Shown: positions 1 through 7,814 of the stretch, in pieces
Position numbering within the stretch: position 1 is the first letter of the stretch
Layout: the number at the start of each line of letters is the position of its first letter
Notes under the pieces: model-generated
The model's input: the letters and a program-made list of their open reading frames with translations, nothing else
What the model was told of the DNA's origin: nothing
Databases searched by the model: none
Program-made: the position numbers and the translations under genes
From: an uncultured Aquimarina sp.
Lineage (GTDB): Bacteria; Bacteroidota; Bacteroidia; Flavobacteriales; Flavobacteriaceae
Direction of reading: 5' to 3'
Length of the DNA stretch: 64,000 nt
Assembly: GCA_947489685.1 (NCBI GenBank)
Contig: CANLEM010000001.1
Location: 868,001 to 932,000 of the forward strand

Positions 1-355
1 TCTTACTGGAGCAAATTTTGTAAATACTTGTATCGGATTAGAAATTGATGGTAATACAGCCACAGCTACTCGCGAAATTGACGGAGGTAAAGAAACATCT
101 ACTACAACGCTACCTTTGGTAGTAGGCGGACAAAAAGGTTTGGTTGAAGAGAGTGATCTTCGTATTCCGAACATGAGAGGTATCATGATGGCTCGTAAAA
201 AACCACTTACAGTGGTTGACCCTGTAGATGTAGCCCAAGAAACTAAAGCGGTACAATTTCAAAAACCAGCTCCAAAAGGAGATGTGAAGTTAGTATCCCC
301 AGACAACGTTCAGGAACTTATAGATTTATTACATAACGAAGCAAAAGCTATTTAA
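1..355 (+). CDS. etfB: Electron transfer flavoprotein beta subunit (5' truncated by window edge)
   Basis: About 117 C-terminal residues of EtfB are present; the frame is open from base 2 and the start lies upstream of the window. Seen: the ending typical of EtfB, with the segment IPNMRGIMMARKKPL, a short linker and a helical tail. EtfB pairs with EtfA to form a soluble AMP/FAD heterodimer that collects electrons from acyl-CoA dehydrogenases and passes them to ETF-quinone oxidoreductase. The stop is 11 bases before etfA, so the two are almost certainly one transcript. The function is well supported by the C-terminal sequence plus the neighbour; nothing can be said about the N-terminal half. 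Confidence 0.93.
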   Translation, partial: LTGANFVNTCIGLEIDGNTATATREIDGGKETSTTTLPLVVGGQKGLVEESDLRIPNMRGIMMARKKPLTVVDPVDVAQETKAVQFQKPAPKGDVKLVSPDNVQELIDLLHNEAKAI

Positions 356-366
356 AAGAAAAAAAT

Positions 367-1335
367 ATGTCAGTTTTAGTATATACAGAAAGTGAAGGAG
401 GGAAGTTTAAAAAAGCGGCTTTCGAAGTAGCATCTTATGCAAAAGAGGTGGCTAATATGTTAGGAACAACCGTTACGGCTGTAAGTATAAATGGAGGAGC
501 GAGTAGTGAGTTAGGTGCTTATGGTGTTGATAAAGTATTAGAGGTTAGTGATGATAAATTATCCGGATTTAGTGCAAAAGCATATGCAGATGTCGTAAAA
601 CAAGCAGCAGAAAAAGAAGGAGCAAAAGTGGTTGTGGTAAGTTCTACAGCAGATAGTAAGTTTTTAGCGCCGTTATTGTCTGTAAATCTTAATGCAGGTT
701 ATGCTTCAAATGTAGTTGGGTTACCCGAAAGTACATCTCCATTTACAGTTAAGCGAACCGCTTTTACAAATAAGGCATTTAATATTACAGAGATGTCTAC
801 TGATGTTAAAGTAATTGGATTGTCAAATAATGCATTTGGATTAAAAGAAAATTCGGGAGCTGCTTCGGCCGAAGCGTTTTCGCCTTCTTTATCTGATGCA
901 GATTTTGGTGTAAGCGTTACCGCTGTAGATAAGGCTACAGATAAGGTTTCTATTGCTGATGCCGATATTGTTGTCTCTGGAGGACGTGGATTAAAAGGAC
1001 CAGAAAACTGGGGATTGATAGAAGATCTAGCCAACGTTTTGGGAGCAGCTACAGCTTGTTCAAAACCAGTGAGTGATATGGGGTGGAGACCTCATAGCGA
1101 ACATGTAGGGCAGACAGGAAAACCTGTGGCTTCAAATCTTTATATTGCAATAGGAGTTTCTGGGGCAATTCAGCACCTTGCAGGGATTAATGCAAGTAAG
1201 GTGAAGGTGGTTATAAACAACGACCCCGAAGCACCTTTCTTTAAAGCTGCAGACTATGGAATTGTAGGAGATGCTTTTGATGTCGTGCCAAAACTTATTG
1301 AAAAATTAAAGGAATTTAAGGCGAATAACGCATAA
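367..1335 (+). CDS. etfA: Electron transfer flavoprotein alpha subunit
   Basis: 322 residues, the usual EtfA length. The N-terminal domain (about 1-190) is the variable ETF fold. The C-terminal FAD domain starts with VVSGGRG (residues 202-208) and contains the ribityl/phosphate-binding stretch around HVGQTGKPV (246-254) and AIGVSGAIQH (261-270). It carries the FAD of the EtfAB heterodimer in fatty-acid and amino-acid oxidation. It follows etfB after 11 bases and is closed by a strong terminator 25 bases after its stop, so etfBA is a two-gene (or longer, upstream) operon. Nothing unusual was seen. Confidence 0.96.
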   Translation: MSVLVYTESEGGKFKKAAFEVASYAKEVANMLGTTVTAVSINGGASSELGAYGVDKVLEVSDDKLSGFSAKAYADVVKQAAEKEGAKVVVVSSTADSKFLAPLLSVNLNAGYASNVVGLPESTSPFTVKRTAFTNKAFNITEMSTDVKVIGLSNNAFGLKENSGAASAEAFSPSLSDADFGVSVTAVDKATDKVSIADADIVVSGGRGLKGPENWGLIEDLANVLGAATACSKPVSDMGWRPHSEHVGQTGKPVASNLYIAIGVSGAIQHLAGINASKVKVVINNDPEAPFFKAADYGIVGDAFDVVPKLIEKLKEFKANNA

Positions 1336-1360
1336 TTTTCATAAATTGTGCCCAATTAAG

Positions 1361-1409
1361 GGCTGTTTGAACCTAGGTAAAAGTCCATTTGTTCAAACAG
1401 CCTTTTTTT
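1361..1409 (+). terminator. Rho-independent terminator of etfBA
   Basis: A perfect 12-bp inverted repeat, GGCTGTTTGAAC (1361-1372) with GTTCAAACAGCC (1391-1402), encloses an 18-base loop and is followed by a run of seven T. This is a textbook intrinsic terminator directly after etfA. Its T-run ends just before a possible TTG start of the next gene, which argues for that gene's later ATG. Confidence 0.93.
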
Positions 1410-1422
1410 ATTGAAAAATGTT

Positions 1423-2040
1423 ATGAGTTTAGTTCGACTGAACATAAAAGGGATATCATATAGTCAAACCCAAAATGGGGCATATGCTCTAATCCTTAGT
1501 GAGATGGATGGAGAAAGAAAGTTACCTATAGTAATAGGTGCTTTTGAAGCACAATCTATAGCAATAGCTTTAGAAAAAGAGATTAAACCTCCTCGTCCGT
1601 TAACACATGATCTTTTTAAAAATTTTGCCGATCGATTTGATGTGGTAGTAAAACAAGTTATCATTCATAAATTAGTGGATGGCGTATTTTACTCTAGTAT
1701 TATCTGTGAGAGAGATAAAATTGAAGAGATTATAGATGCGCGAACAAGTGATGCTATTGCATTGGCGCTTCGTTTTCAGGCTCCCATATTTACCTATAAA
1801 AATATTTTGGATCAGGCAGGGATTTATCTTAAGGTAAACCCTAAGAAAGACGATGAAAATGATCCTGAAAGTTTGTTGGTCGATGAATTAGTTTCTGATG
1901 ATGTTGAAATGGTAGGTAAAGAAACTAGTTATAAGGATTTATCTTTGGAGGAGTTAAATAAAATGCTGGACCAAGCGGTTAACAATGAAGACTATGAATT
2001 GGCAGCAAGGATAAGAGACGAAATTTCTAAACGTGGCTAG
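1423..2040 (+). CDS. Bifunctional nuclease family protein (DUF151 plus UVR motif)
   Basis: 205 residues from the ATG at 1423. An upstream in-frame TTG at 1411 abuts the preceding terminator's T-run, and the family normally begins MSL-[VI]-x-L, so the ATG is preferred. Domains seen: a bifunctional nuclease (DUF151) domain over about residues 5-130 with the typical core ILSEMDGERKLPIVIGAFEA, and a C-terminal UvrB/UvrC-type helical motif (about 165-200, with LEELNKMLDQAVNNEDYELA). The DNase/RNase activity is known only from a few plant and archaeal relatives; the role in flavobacteria is unproven. It stands between a terminator and a nucleoside transporter. Confidence 0.88.
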   Translation: MSLVRLNIKGISYSQTQNGAYALILSEMDGERKLPIVIGAFEAQSIAIALEKEIKPPRPLTHDLFKNFADRFDVVVKQVIIHKLVDGVFYSSIICERDKIEEIIDARTSDAIALALRFQAPIFTYKNILDQAGIYLKVNPKKDDENDPESLLVDELVSDDVEMVGKETSYKDLSLEELNKMLDQAVNNEDYELAARIRDEISKRG

Positions 2041-2094
2041 TTTAATGCATAGCCAGGATAATCTAAATGTATTTTTTTAAATAATTTCAAATTT

Positions 2095-3801
2095 ATGAAA
2101 AGAGCACTGCTTACTTTTCTATTCTCATTTTTTGTTTTTACTTCTTTATTTGCTCAATCTGTAGAAGAAAAGTGGGTTTTAGAAAATATAAAAGATACTT
2201 CAGGAGAAGTCGTTAAAGTAAATGAAGGAGATTATTTTAAATTAGACAAAGGGGAATTTTCCTATTCTTTTAAGAACGAAATTGGATCCCTAAAAGGAGA
2301 TTATTTACGTCAAAATAATATAATATTACTATTTCCCGAAGTTGCAGAAGATTCTATCATAAAATACAAGATAACATCTGTAACAGATTCTACCTTGATG
2401 ATATCAAAAAAAGGAACGCTATACTCGTTTATAGCTCCTTCTAAGGAGGTTGTAATTGCACCGCAGATTTCTGAAACGGAGAAATTAATTCCCAGTCAAG
2501 GATTTTCTTTTAATAGTTTATGGAGAGGTGTTTTGGGAATGGTAGTACTTCTTATCATTGCATTTTTATTTAGCAGTAATAGAAAAGGTATTAATTGGAA
2601 AACAGTTGGATTAGGTGTCGGGTTCCAATTAATAATTGCCATTGGGGTTTTAAGAGTGCCGTTTGTTCAGGCGATATTTGAATGGGTTGGAAGCCTATTT
2701 GTTAGCGTTTTAGACTTTACTAGAGCCGGAAGTAAATTTCTGTTTGAAGGTTTGGTTGTAGACATGGACACCTTCGGTTTTATATTTGCTTTTCAAGTAT
2801 TACCAACTATTATATTCTTTTCGGCTTTAACGTCCTTATTATTTTATTTAGGTATTATTCAAAAAGTAGTAAAAGGCTTGGCATGGTTGTTAACTAAAGC
2901 GCTAAAGATATCTGGAGCAGAAAGTTTGAGTGTTGCTGGTAATATCTTTTTGGGCCAAACAGAAGCGCCTCTATTAATTAAAGCGTATTTAGAAAAGATG
3001 AATAAATCTGAAATGCTATTGGTTATGATAGGAGGTATGGCAACTGTTGCAGGTGCTGTACTGGCAGCTTATATAGGATTTTTGGGAGGAGACGACCCGG
3101 TTTTAAGATTGCAATTTGCAAAACACTTATTAGCAGCATCAGTAATGGCAGCTCCTGGAGCAATTGTTATTTCTAAAATACTATTTCCGCAAACAGAAGA
3201 AATTAATACAGATGTATATGTATCTTCAGAAAAAATAGGATCTAATATTTTAGATGCTATAGCCAACGGAACAACTGAAGGCTTAAAACTAGCTGTAAAT
3301 GTTGGTGCTATGTTATTAGTGTTTGTAGCCTTTATTGCCATGCTAAATGGTATATTAGGTTGGGTGGGAGACATTACATCTATAAACACTTGGATAGCAT
3401 CGAATACAGCTTACCAAAGTTTATCTCTTGAACTTATTTTAGGTTATCTTTTTGCACCATTAATGTGGTTGATTGGGGTCGCCAAGGAAGATATAGCTTT
3501 AATGGGGCAACTCCTGGGGATAAAACTAGCAGCTAGTGAATTTGTCGGCTATATACAATTAGCGGATTTAAAAAATGCAGCCAATGCAACACATTTAACC
3601 TATAACAAATCCGTTATCATGGCTACGTATATGTTGTGCGGGTTTGCCAATTTTGCTTCTATAGGTATTCAGATTGGTGGTATTGGTTCTTTGGCGCCAG
3701 GCCAGCGTAAAACCTTGTCAGAGTTTGGTATGAAAGCGCTTCTTGGAGGAACGATAGCCTCATTATTATCTGCAACGATTGCCGGAATGATCATTGGCTA
3801 G
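2095..3801 (+). CDS. NupC/CNT-family nucleoside transporter with secreted-type N-terminal extension
   Basis: 568 residues, about 150 longer than a standard concentrative nucleoside transporter. A signal-peptide-like start (1-20, ending SLFAQ) is followed by a beta-rich, lipocalin-like segment (about 22-120: WVLENIKDTSGE, then short strands). The CNT core starts with a membrane helix near 143. Core motifs include GGMATVAGAVLAAYIG and the C-terminal CGFANFASIGIQIGGIGSLAPG. CNT proteins import nucleosides with H+ or Na+. The extension would lie in the periplasm if the first hydrophobic stretch is cleaved or anchored; its job is unknown. thyA follows 140 bases later, consistent with nucleotide salvage, but has its own promoter. 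Confidence 0.93.
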   Translation: MKRALLTFLFSFFVFTSLFAQSVEEKWVLENIKDTSGEVVKVNEGDYFKLDKGEFSYSFKNEIGSLKGDYLRQNNIILLFPEVAEDSIIKYKITSVTDSTLMISKKGTLYSFIAPSKEVVIAPQISETEKLIPSQGFSFNSLWRGVLGMVVLLIIAFLFSSNRKGINWKTVGLGVGFQLIIAIGVLRVPFVQAIFEWVGSLFVSVLDFTRAGSKFLFEGLVVDMDTFGFIFAFQVLPTIIFFSALTSLLFYLGIIQKVVKGLAWLLTKALKISGAESLSVAGNIFLGQTEAPLLIKAYLEKMNKSEMLLVMIGGMATVAGAVLAAYIGFLGGDDPVLRLQFAKHLLAASVMAAPGAIVISKILFPQTEEINTDVYVSSEKIGSNILDAIANGTTEGLKLAVNVGAMLLVFVAFIAMLNGILGWVGDITSINTWIASNTAYQSLSLELILGYLFAPLMWLIGVAKEDIALMGQLLGIKLAASEFVGYIQLADLKNAANATHLTYNKSVIMATYMLCGFANFASIGIQIGGIGSLAPGQRKTLSEFGMKALLGGTIASLLSATIAGMIIG

Positions 3802-3865
3802 CATTGTTCAGCTCCCATTGTTAAAAACTATTGTACAACTATCCTTTAATCAACTTATTGATGGT

Positions 3866-3894
3866 TTGCCCGTATGCTATTTTTTGTATATTTG
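3866..3894 (+). promoter_or_regulatory. Flavobacterial-type promoter of thyA
   Basis: TTG at 3866-3868 is followed after 18 bases by TATATTTG at 3887-3894, matching the Bacteroidota pattern TTG-N17-23-TAnnTTTG. It lies 46 bases before the thyA start. Predicted from pattern only. Confidence 0.6.
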
Positions 3895-3940
3895 GATATA
3901 TTTAACATAATGTAGATTAACGTAAATTGTCAGAGAGAGT

Positions 3941-4765
3941 ATGAAGCAATATCTTGATCTTGTTCGTCATGTAAAAGAAAATGGGAATATAAAACAAGAT
4001 CGTACGGGAACAGGCACAAAAAGTGTTTTTGGATATCAGATGCGTTTTGATCTTAGCGAAGGATTTCCTATGGTCACTACCAAAAAACTGCACCTTAAAT
4101 CAATAGTTTATGAGCTATTATGGTTTCTGAAAGGAGATACTAATATAGGATATCTTCAGGAAAATGGAGTTCGTATCTGGAACGAATGGGCGGATGAAAA
4201 TGGAGATTTAGGACCTGTTTATGGCCATCAATGGCGTAACTGGAACGGTGATGAAATTGATCAAATCAAAGAAGTAATAGAAGCACTTAAAAATAATCCA
4301 GATAGCAGACGTATGTTGGTTTCTGCGTGGAACCCTAGTGTTTTACCAGATACTTCAAAATCATTCTCAGAAAATGTAAGTAATGGAAAGGCGGCGTTAC
4401 CTCCCTGCCATGCTTTTTTTCAATTTTATGTCGCCGATGGCAAATTGTCTTGTCAATTATATCAACGAAGTGCTGATATATTTCTGGGAGTTCCTTTTAA
4501 CATTGCGTCATATGCACTTTTTACGATGATGATGGCTCAGGTGTGCGGTTATGAAGCTGGTGAATTTATTCATACATTTGGAGATGCTCATATATACAAC
4601 AATCATATGGAACAACTAGAGCTTCAGCTATCCAGAACACCTCGTAAATTACCTAAAATGGTTATCAATCCGGAGGTTAAAGATATTTTTGGCTTCGTTT
4701 TTGATGATTTCAAGTTAATAGACTACGATCCGCATCCTCATATTAAAGGAGTGGTAGCAGTTTAA
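3941..4765 (+). CDS. thyA: Thymidylate synthase
   Basis: 274 residues. It makes dTMP from dUMP using methylene-tetrahydrofolate and releases dihydrofolate, so it depends on the DHFR encoded about 7 kb downstream. Seen: the N-terminal phosphate-binding RTGTGT (21-26), KKLHLKSI, the active-site cysteine Cys156 in [10 protein letters not shown], and the dUMP-binding [17 protein letters not shown] followed by [12 protein letters not shown]. Length and order match ThyA rather than the flavin enzyme ThyX. It has its own promoter and is followed after 24 bases by a TonB-C protein that probably shares the transcript by chance. Confidence 0.98.
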   Translation: MKQYLDLVRHVKENGNIKQDRTGTGTKSVFGYQMRFDLSEGFPMVTTKKLHLKSIVYELLWFLKGDTNIGYLQENGVRIWNEWADENGDLGPVYGHQWRNWNGDEIDQIKEVIEALKNNPDSRRMLVSAWNPSVLPDTSKSFSENVSNGKAALPPCHAFFQFYVADGKLSCQLYQRSADIFLGVPFNIASYALFTMMMAQVCGYEAGEFIHTFGDAHIYNNHMEQLELQLSRTPRKLPKMVINPEVKDIFGFVFDDFKLIDYDPHPHIKGVVAV

Positions 4766-4789
4766 GCCCTAAATTTAAAACAGTATACC

Positions 4790-5215
4790 ATGAAAAAACT
4801 ATTACTAATATGTACGATCCTATTTTCTGGATTTTGTTTTTCTCAGGATGGATTAATTCTGTCTCAAGAAAATGCAAATGAAAAAGGGATAACACCAATA
4901 TGGCCAAAATGTGATCGATCAAGACAAACCCCTACGCAATGCTTTGACGGGAAATTGAGAAATCATATTATTATGAATTTTGAATACCCTGAAATTGCTG
5001 TGGCCGAAGGATTAACGGGAACCGTAACAGTTGAATTTATAATCAATAAAAAAGGAAAAGTAGAAGTCTTAGAAGTTACTGGAGCACATAGATACTTGCA
5101 AAGAGAAGCCATACGAATTATTAGAGCTATCCCAAAGATGGAGCCCGGTAAATGGGGAGATAAGCCAATTGCAATCGCGTATACAGTACCTATTACCTTT
5201 AGAAAACCGCAATAA
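4790..5215 (+). CDS. Secreted TonB C-terminal domain protein
   Basis: 141 residues. A cleavable signal peptide (about 1-19, ending GFCFSQ) is followed by a TonB-C fold at about 60-139, with the typical YPEIAVAEGLTGTVTVEFII, a K-G-K strand turn and a final VPITFRKP. Unlike a true TonB it has no N-terminal membrane anchor and no proline-rich spacer, so it is probably a free periplasmic protein and not an energy transducer. Such stand-alone TonB-C proteins are abundant in Flavobacteriaceae and largely uncharacterised. No ExbB/ExbD genes are nearby. Confidence 0.85.
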   Translation: MKKLLLICTILFSGFCFSQDGLILSQENANEKGITPIWPKCDRSRQTPTQCFDGKLRNHIIMNFEYPEIAVAEGLTGTVTVEFIINKKGKVEVLEVTGAHRYLQREAIRIIRAIPKMEPGKWGDKPIAIAYTVPITFRKPQ

Positions 5216-5226
5216 GAACTTATATT

Positions 5227-5251
5227 TTAACATTGGATTAACCAATGTTAA
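5227..5251. promoter_or_regulatory. Perfect 10-bp palindrome upstream of the ergothioneine cluster
   Basis: TTAACATTGG (5227-5236) and CCAATGTTAA (5242-5251) form a perfect inverted repeat around ATTAA. It lies 11 bases after the TonB-C gene and 24 bases before the -7 box of egtB. No T-run follows, so it may be an operator as well as, or instead of, a terminator. Confidence 0.5.
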
Positions 5252-5275
5252 GCGTATAGACAATATAAAAATCAG

Positions 5276-5283
5276 TAAATTTG
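5276..5283 (+). promoter_or_regulatory. -7 box of the egtB promoter
   Basis: TAAATTTG matches TAnnTTTG and lies 31 bases before the egtB start. No convincing TTG is seen at the -33 distance, so activation by a factor bound at the neighbouring palindrome is possible (inference). Confidence 0.4.
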
Positions 5284-5314
5284 AGTGTATTCGTAAATCG
5301 AATGCACTTTTTTT

Positions 5315-6481
5315 ATGATTATTACAAATAGTATACTTACCTCTTTTTTAAAAACCAGATCCGATACAGAAGAAATTTGCGCACCGCTCCAAATAGAGGA
5401 TTACGTGATTCAACCCATTGTAGATGTATCCCCTCCAAAATGGCATTTGGGACATACTACATGGTTTTTTGAGGAATTTATTTTATCTAAGTACGTTAGT
5501 GGATATAAGCGTTTTCATCCGGAATATGCTTTTGTGTTTAACAGCTATTACGAAAGTGTGGGCAAGAGGGTAGTGCGTACTAATAGAGGTAATCTTTCGC
5601 GACCTACGGTAAGTGAGGTTTACGAGTATAGAGATTATGTTACTTCTAATCTACAAGCTTTTCTTGAAGAAAACGATGATAAGACAATATTACAATTGGT
5701 AGAAATTGGTATTCATCATGAAAAGCAACATCAAGAATTATTACTAACCGATATTAAATTTATATTAGGCAATAATCCATTACTCCCTAAGTATAATGAA
5801 ACTTTTACCGAGAATATCGTTTCCAACGAGGAGTTGACATATATTACCATAGAAGAAGGGATTTATGATATTGGATATGAAGGAAATGGGTTCTGTTACG
5901 ATAATGAATTAGGTAGGCATAAGGTCTTACTTCAAGAGTATTCTATTTGCAATAACATGGTAACCAATAAAGAGTATCTTGATTTTATTGCCGATGGAGG
6001 ATATAAAAATAGTTTGCTTTGGCATGCCGAAGCTTGGGATTGGATACAAAATGAACATATCCACGCCCCTTTGTATTGGCATAAAATAGATGGTGTCTAT
6101 AATCAATACACATTGCAAGGATTGACTGACTTAAATCTCAAGGCTCCGGTAACACATATATCTTATTACGAGGCATTTGCGTTTTCGCAATGGAAAGGAA
6201 AACGTCTTCCTACAGAGTTTGAATGGGAAACTGCTCAACCGTATTTTAAATGGGGGGCTCGTTGGGAGTGGACCGAAAGTGCATACTTACCATATCCAAA
6301 TTATACCAAAGCTCCAGGAGCTCTGGGAGAATATAATGGGAAATTTATGGTTAATCAAAAAGTACTTAGAGGAGGATCCGTTGCAACATCTCAAGAACAT
6401 ACCAGACCAACATATCGCAATTTTTTTCACCCTCATCTAAGATGGCAATTTACTGGTTTCCGACTGGTAAAAGACAAATAA
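5315..6481 (+). CDS. egtB: Ergothioneine biosynthesis sulfoxide synthase EgtB
   Basis: 388 residues. EgtB is an iron enzyme that joins a thiol donor to the C2 of trimethylhistidine (hercynine). Seen: an N-terminal DinB-like domain with the three expected iron histidines, His47 in WHLGHTTWF and His135/His139 in the HxxxHxE motif (HEKQHQE, 135-141). A C-terminal formylglycine-generating-enzyme-like fold follows (about 185-386), with FEWETAQPYF, WEWTESAYLPY and the ending RGGSVATSQEHTRPTYRNFF. The egtD start is 13 bases after its stop, so the two are co-transcribed. Whether the sulfur donor is cysteine or gamma-glutamylcysteine cannot be read from the sequence; no egtA or egtC is in the window. 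Confidence 0.94.
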   Translation: MIITNSILTSFLKTRSDTEEICAPLQIEDYVIQPIVDVSPPKWHLGHTTWFFEEFILSKYVSGYKRFHPEYAFVFNSYYESVGKRVVRTNRGNLSRPTVSEVYEYRDYVTSNLQAFLEENDDKTILQLVEIGIHHEKQHQELLLTDIKFILGNNPLLPKYNETFTENIVSNEELTYITIEEGIYDIGYEGNGFCYDNELGRHKVLLQEYSICNNMVTNKEYLDFIADGGYKNSLLWHAEAWDWIQNEHIHAPLYWHKIDGVYNQYTLQGLTDLNLKAPVTHISYYEAFAFSQWKGKRLPTEFEWETAQPYFKWGARWEWTESAYLPYPNYTKAPGALGEYNGKFMVNQKVLRGGSVATSQEHTRPTYRNFFHPHLRWQFTGFRLVKDK

Positions 6482-6494
6482 TTTAGCTTTTTAT

Positions 6495-7466
6495 ATGAAC
6501 TCCAAAGATCAAAAAGTACTGATTTCTACTTTCGAAAAGGAAGTATATGAAGGATTAACAGCGTTTCCCAAATATTTATCTTCAAAATACTTTTATGATG
6601 AAGTAGGGGATGAGCTTTTTCAACAAATAATGGCATTACCCGAATATTATCTTACGCGTACAGAGTACGAGATTTTTAATAAGCATAGTGAAAAGATTAT
6701 TCAAAGTTTTGACACGATTAAAGAAGGTTTCGATTTGATAGAGCTGGGGGCTGGAGATGGTAAAAAAACTAAAATTTTGTTGAAAGAATTGCTGAAACAA
6801 AAGCTTGATTTTGCATATATGCCCATAGATATAAGTCAAAATGCAGTAGACGGCCTTGTAAGTACATTGCAAAATGAGATGCCAAATGTAGTTGTGCAAG
6901 GACAAGTAGGAGAATATTTTGAGGTTCTGGATCGCTTAAAACAGCTTAGCACTCGTAAAAAAGTGGTTATGGTTCTTGGGTCTAATATTGGTAATTTATT
7001 GCACCCCAGAGCAATCCAGTTCTTGAAAAAACTAGGTAGTGCAATGAATCCTAATGATCTCATTTTTATGGGATTTGATCAAAAGAAACATCCGCAGAAA
7101 GTTTTAGATGCTTATAACGACAAAACAGGAGTAACGGCAGCTTTTAATAAAAATGTGCTAGCGCGTATAAATAAAGAACTTGATGGAAATTTTGATCTTG
7201 ATAAGTTTATGCATTGGGAGACATATGATCCCGAAAGCGGCACTGCAAAAAGTTATTTGGTAAGTAAAGAAAAACAAACTGTAGATATTAATAATTTATC
7301 ATTACAAGTTCATTTTGAAGCATGGGAAAGTGTTCATACCGAAATTTCTCAAAAATACGATGATGATATTGTAAAGTGGTTAACTAAAGAATCTGGTTTG
7401 AAAATTGTAAACTCATTCTCGGATACCAATAATGATTACAAAAATTATCTGCTAGCCAAAGCTTGA
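6495..7466 (+). CDS. egtD: L-histidine N-alpha-methyltransferase EgtD
   Basis: 323 residues, the normal EgtD length. It trimethylates histidine to hercynine with three SAM, the first step of ergothioneine synthesis. Seen: the family signature PEYYLTRTE (49-57), the SAM-binding LIELGAGDGKKT (81-92), MVLGSNIGN for the second half of the cofactor site, and the C-terminal histidine-site region VHTEISQKY. Second gene of the cluster, 33 bases before a DUF427 gene. SAM supply would link it to the methionine region of the same window (inference). Confidence 0.95.
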   Translation: MNSKDQKVLISTFEKEVYEGLTAFPKYLSSKYFYDEVGDELFQQIMALPEYYLTRTEYEIFNKHSEKIIQSFDTIKEGFDLIELGAGDGKKTKILLKELLKQKLDFAYMPIDISQNAVDGLVSTLQNEMPNVVVQGQVGEYFEVLDRLKQLSTRKKVVMVLGSNIGNLLHPRAIQFLKKLGSAMNPNDLIFMGFDQKKHPQKVLDAYNDKTGVTAAFNKNVLARINKELDGNFDLDKFMHWETYDPESGTAKSYLVSKEKQTVDINNLSLQVHFEAWESVHTEISQKYDDDIVKWLTKESGLKIVNSFSDTNNDYKNYLLAKA

Positions 7467-7499
7467 TACAAGAAGTAATAATCCTAAATTATAAACGAA

Positions 7500-7781
7500 A
7501 TGAAAGCAATTTGGAATGGTCAAGTTATTGCTGAGAGCAATGATACTAAAGTGATTGAGAATAACCATTATTTTCCGCCTGAAGCAATAAAAAAAGAATT
7601 CTTTAAATCAAGTGCTACACATACAAATTGCCCTTGGAAAGGAGTAGCTTCATATTATTCTATTGAAGTGGATGGGAAAGAAAACCAGGACGCAGCATGG
7701 TACTACCCAGAGACTAGTGACCTGGCAAAACAGATCAAAGGATATGTGGCCTTTTGGAAAGGTGTTGAGGTTACAGAATAA
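7500..7781 (+). CDS. DUF427 domain protein, third gene of the ergothioneine cluster
   Basis: 93 residues comprising one DUF427 domain: MKAIWNGQVIAES at the start, then PPEAIKKEFF, THTNCPWKGVASYYS and YPETSDLAKQIKGYVAFWKG. The family is a small beta-barrel of unknown function found in bacteria and fungi. The conserved Cys in NCPWKG and the W/Y cluster suggest a small-molecule pocket (inference). It follows egtD by 33 bases on the same strand and ends inside a long hairpin, so it looks like the last gene of an egtB-egtD-DUF427 operon. No catalytic role in ergothioneine synthesis is established for it. Confidence 0.88.
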   Translation: MKAIWNGQVIAESNDTKVIENNHYFPPEAIKKEFFKSSATHTNCPWKGVASYYSIEVDGKENQDAAWYYPETSDLAKQIKGYVAFWKGVEVTE

Positions 7782-7795
7782 AGTAACCCCAACAC
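7762..7795 (+). terminator. Hairpin closing the egt cluster
   Basis: GTGTTGAGGTTAC (7762-7774) pairs with GTAACCCCAACAC (7783-7795), 12 of 13 positions, around an 8-base loop that contains the TAA stop of the DUF427 gene. Only a short T-run follows (TTTT at 7801-7804), so it is a strong stem with a weak tail. It also sits between convergent genes. Confidence 0.6.
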
Positions 7796-7814
7796 TACAC
7801 TTTTGCCAAAAGTA

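Noticed and set aside
699-1034. Reverse-strand 111-codon frame in etfA
   Set aside because: Shadow of the coding strand; no independent features. The same applies to the other antisense frames inside thrA, sulfite reductase, metK and the barrel gene.
1411-1422. TTG start four codons upstream of the bifunctional nuclease ATG
   Set aside because: It abuts the etfA terminator T-run; the family start MSL fits the ATG at 1423.
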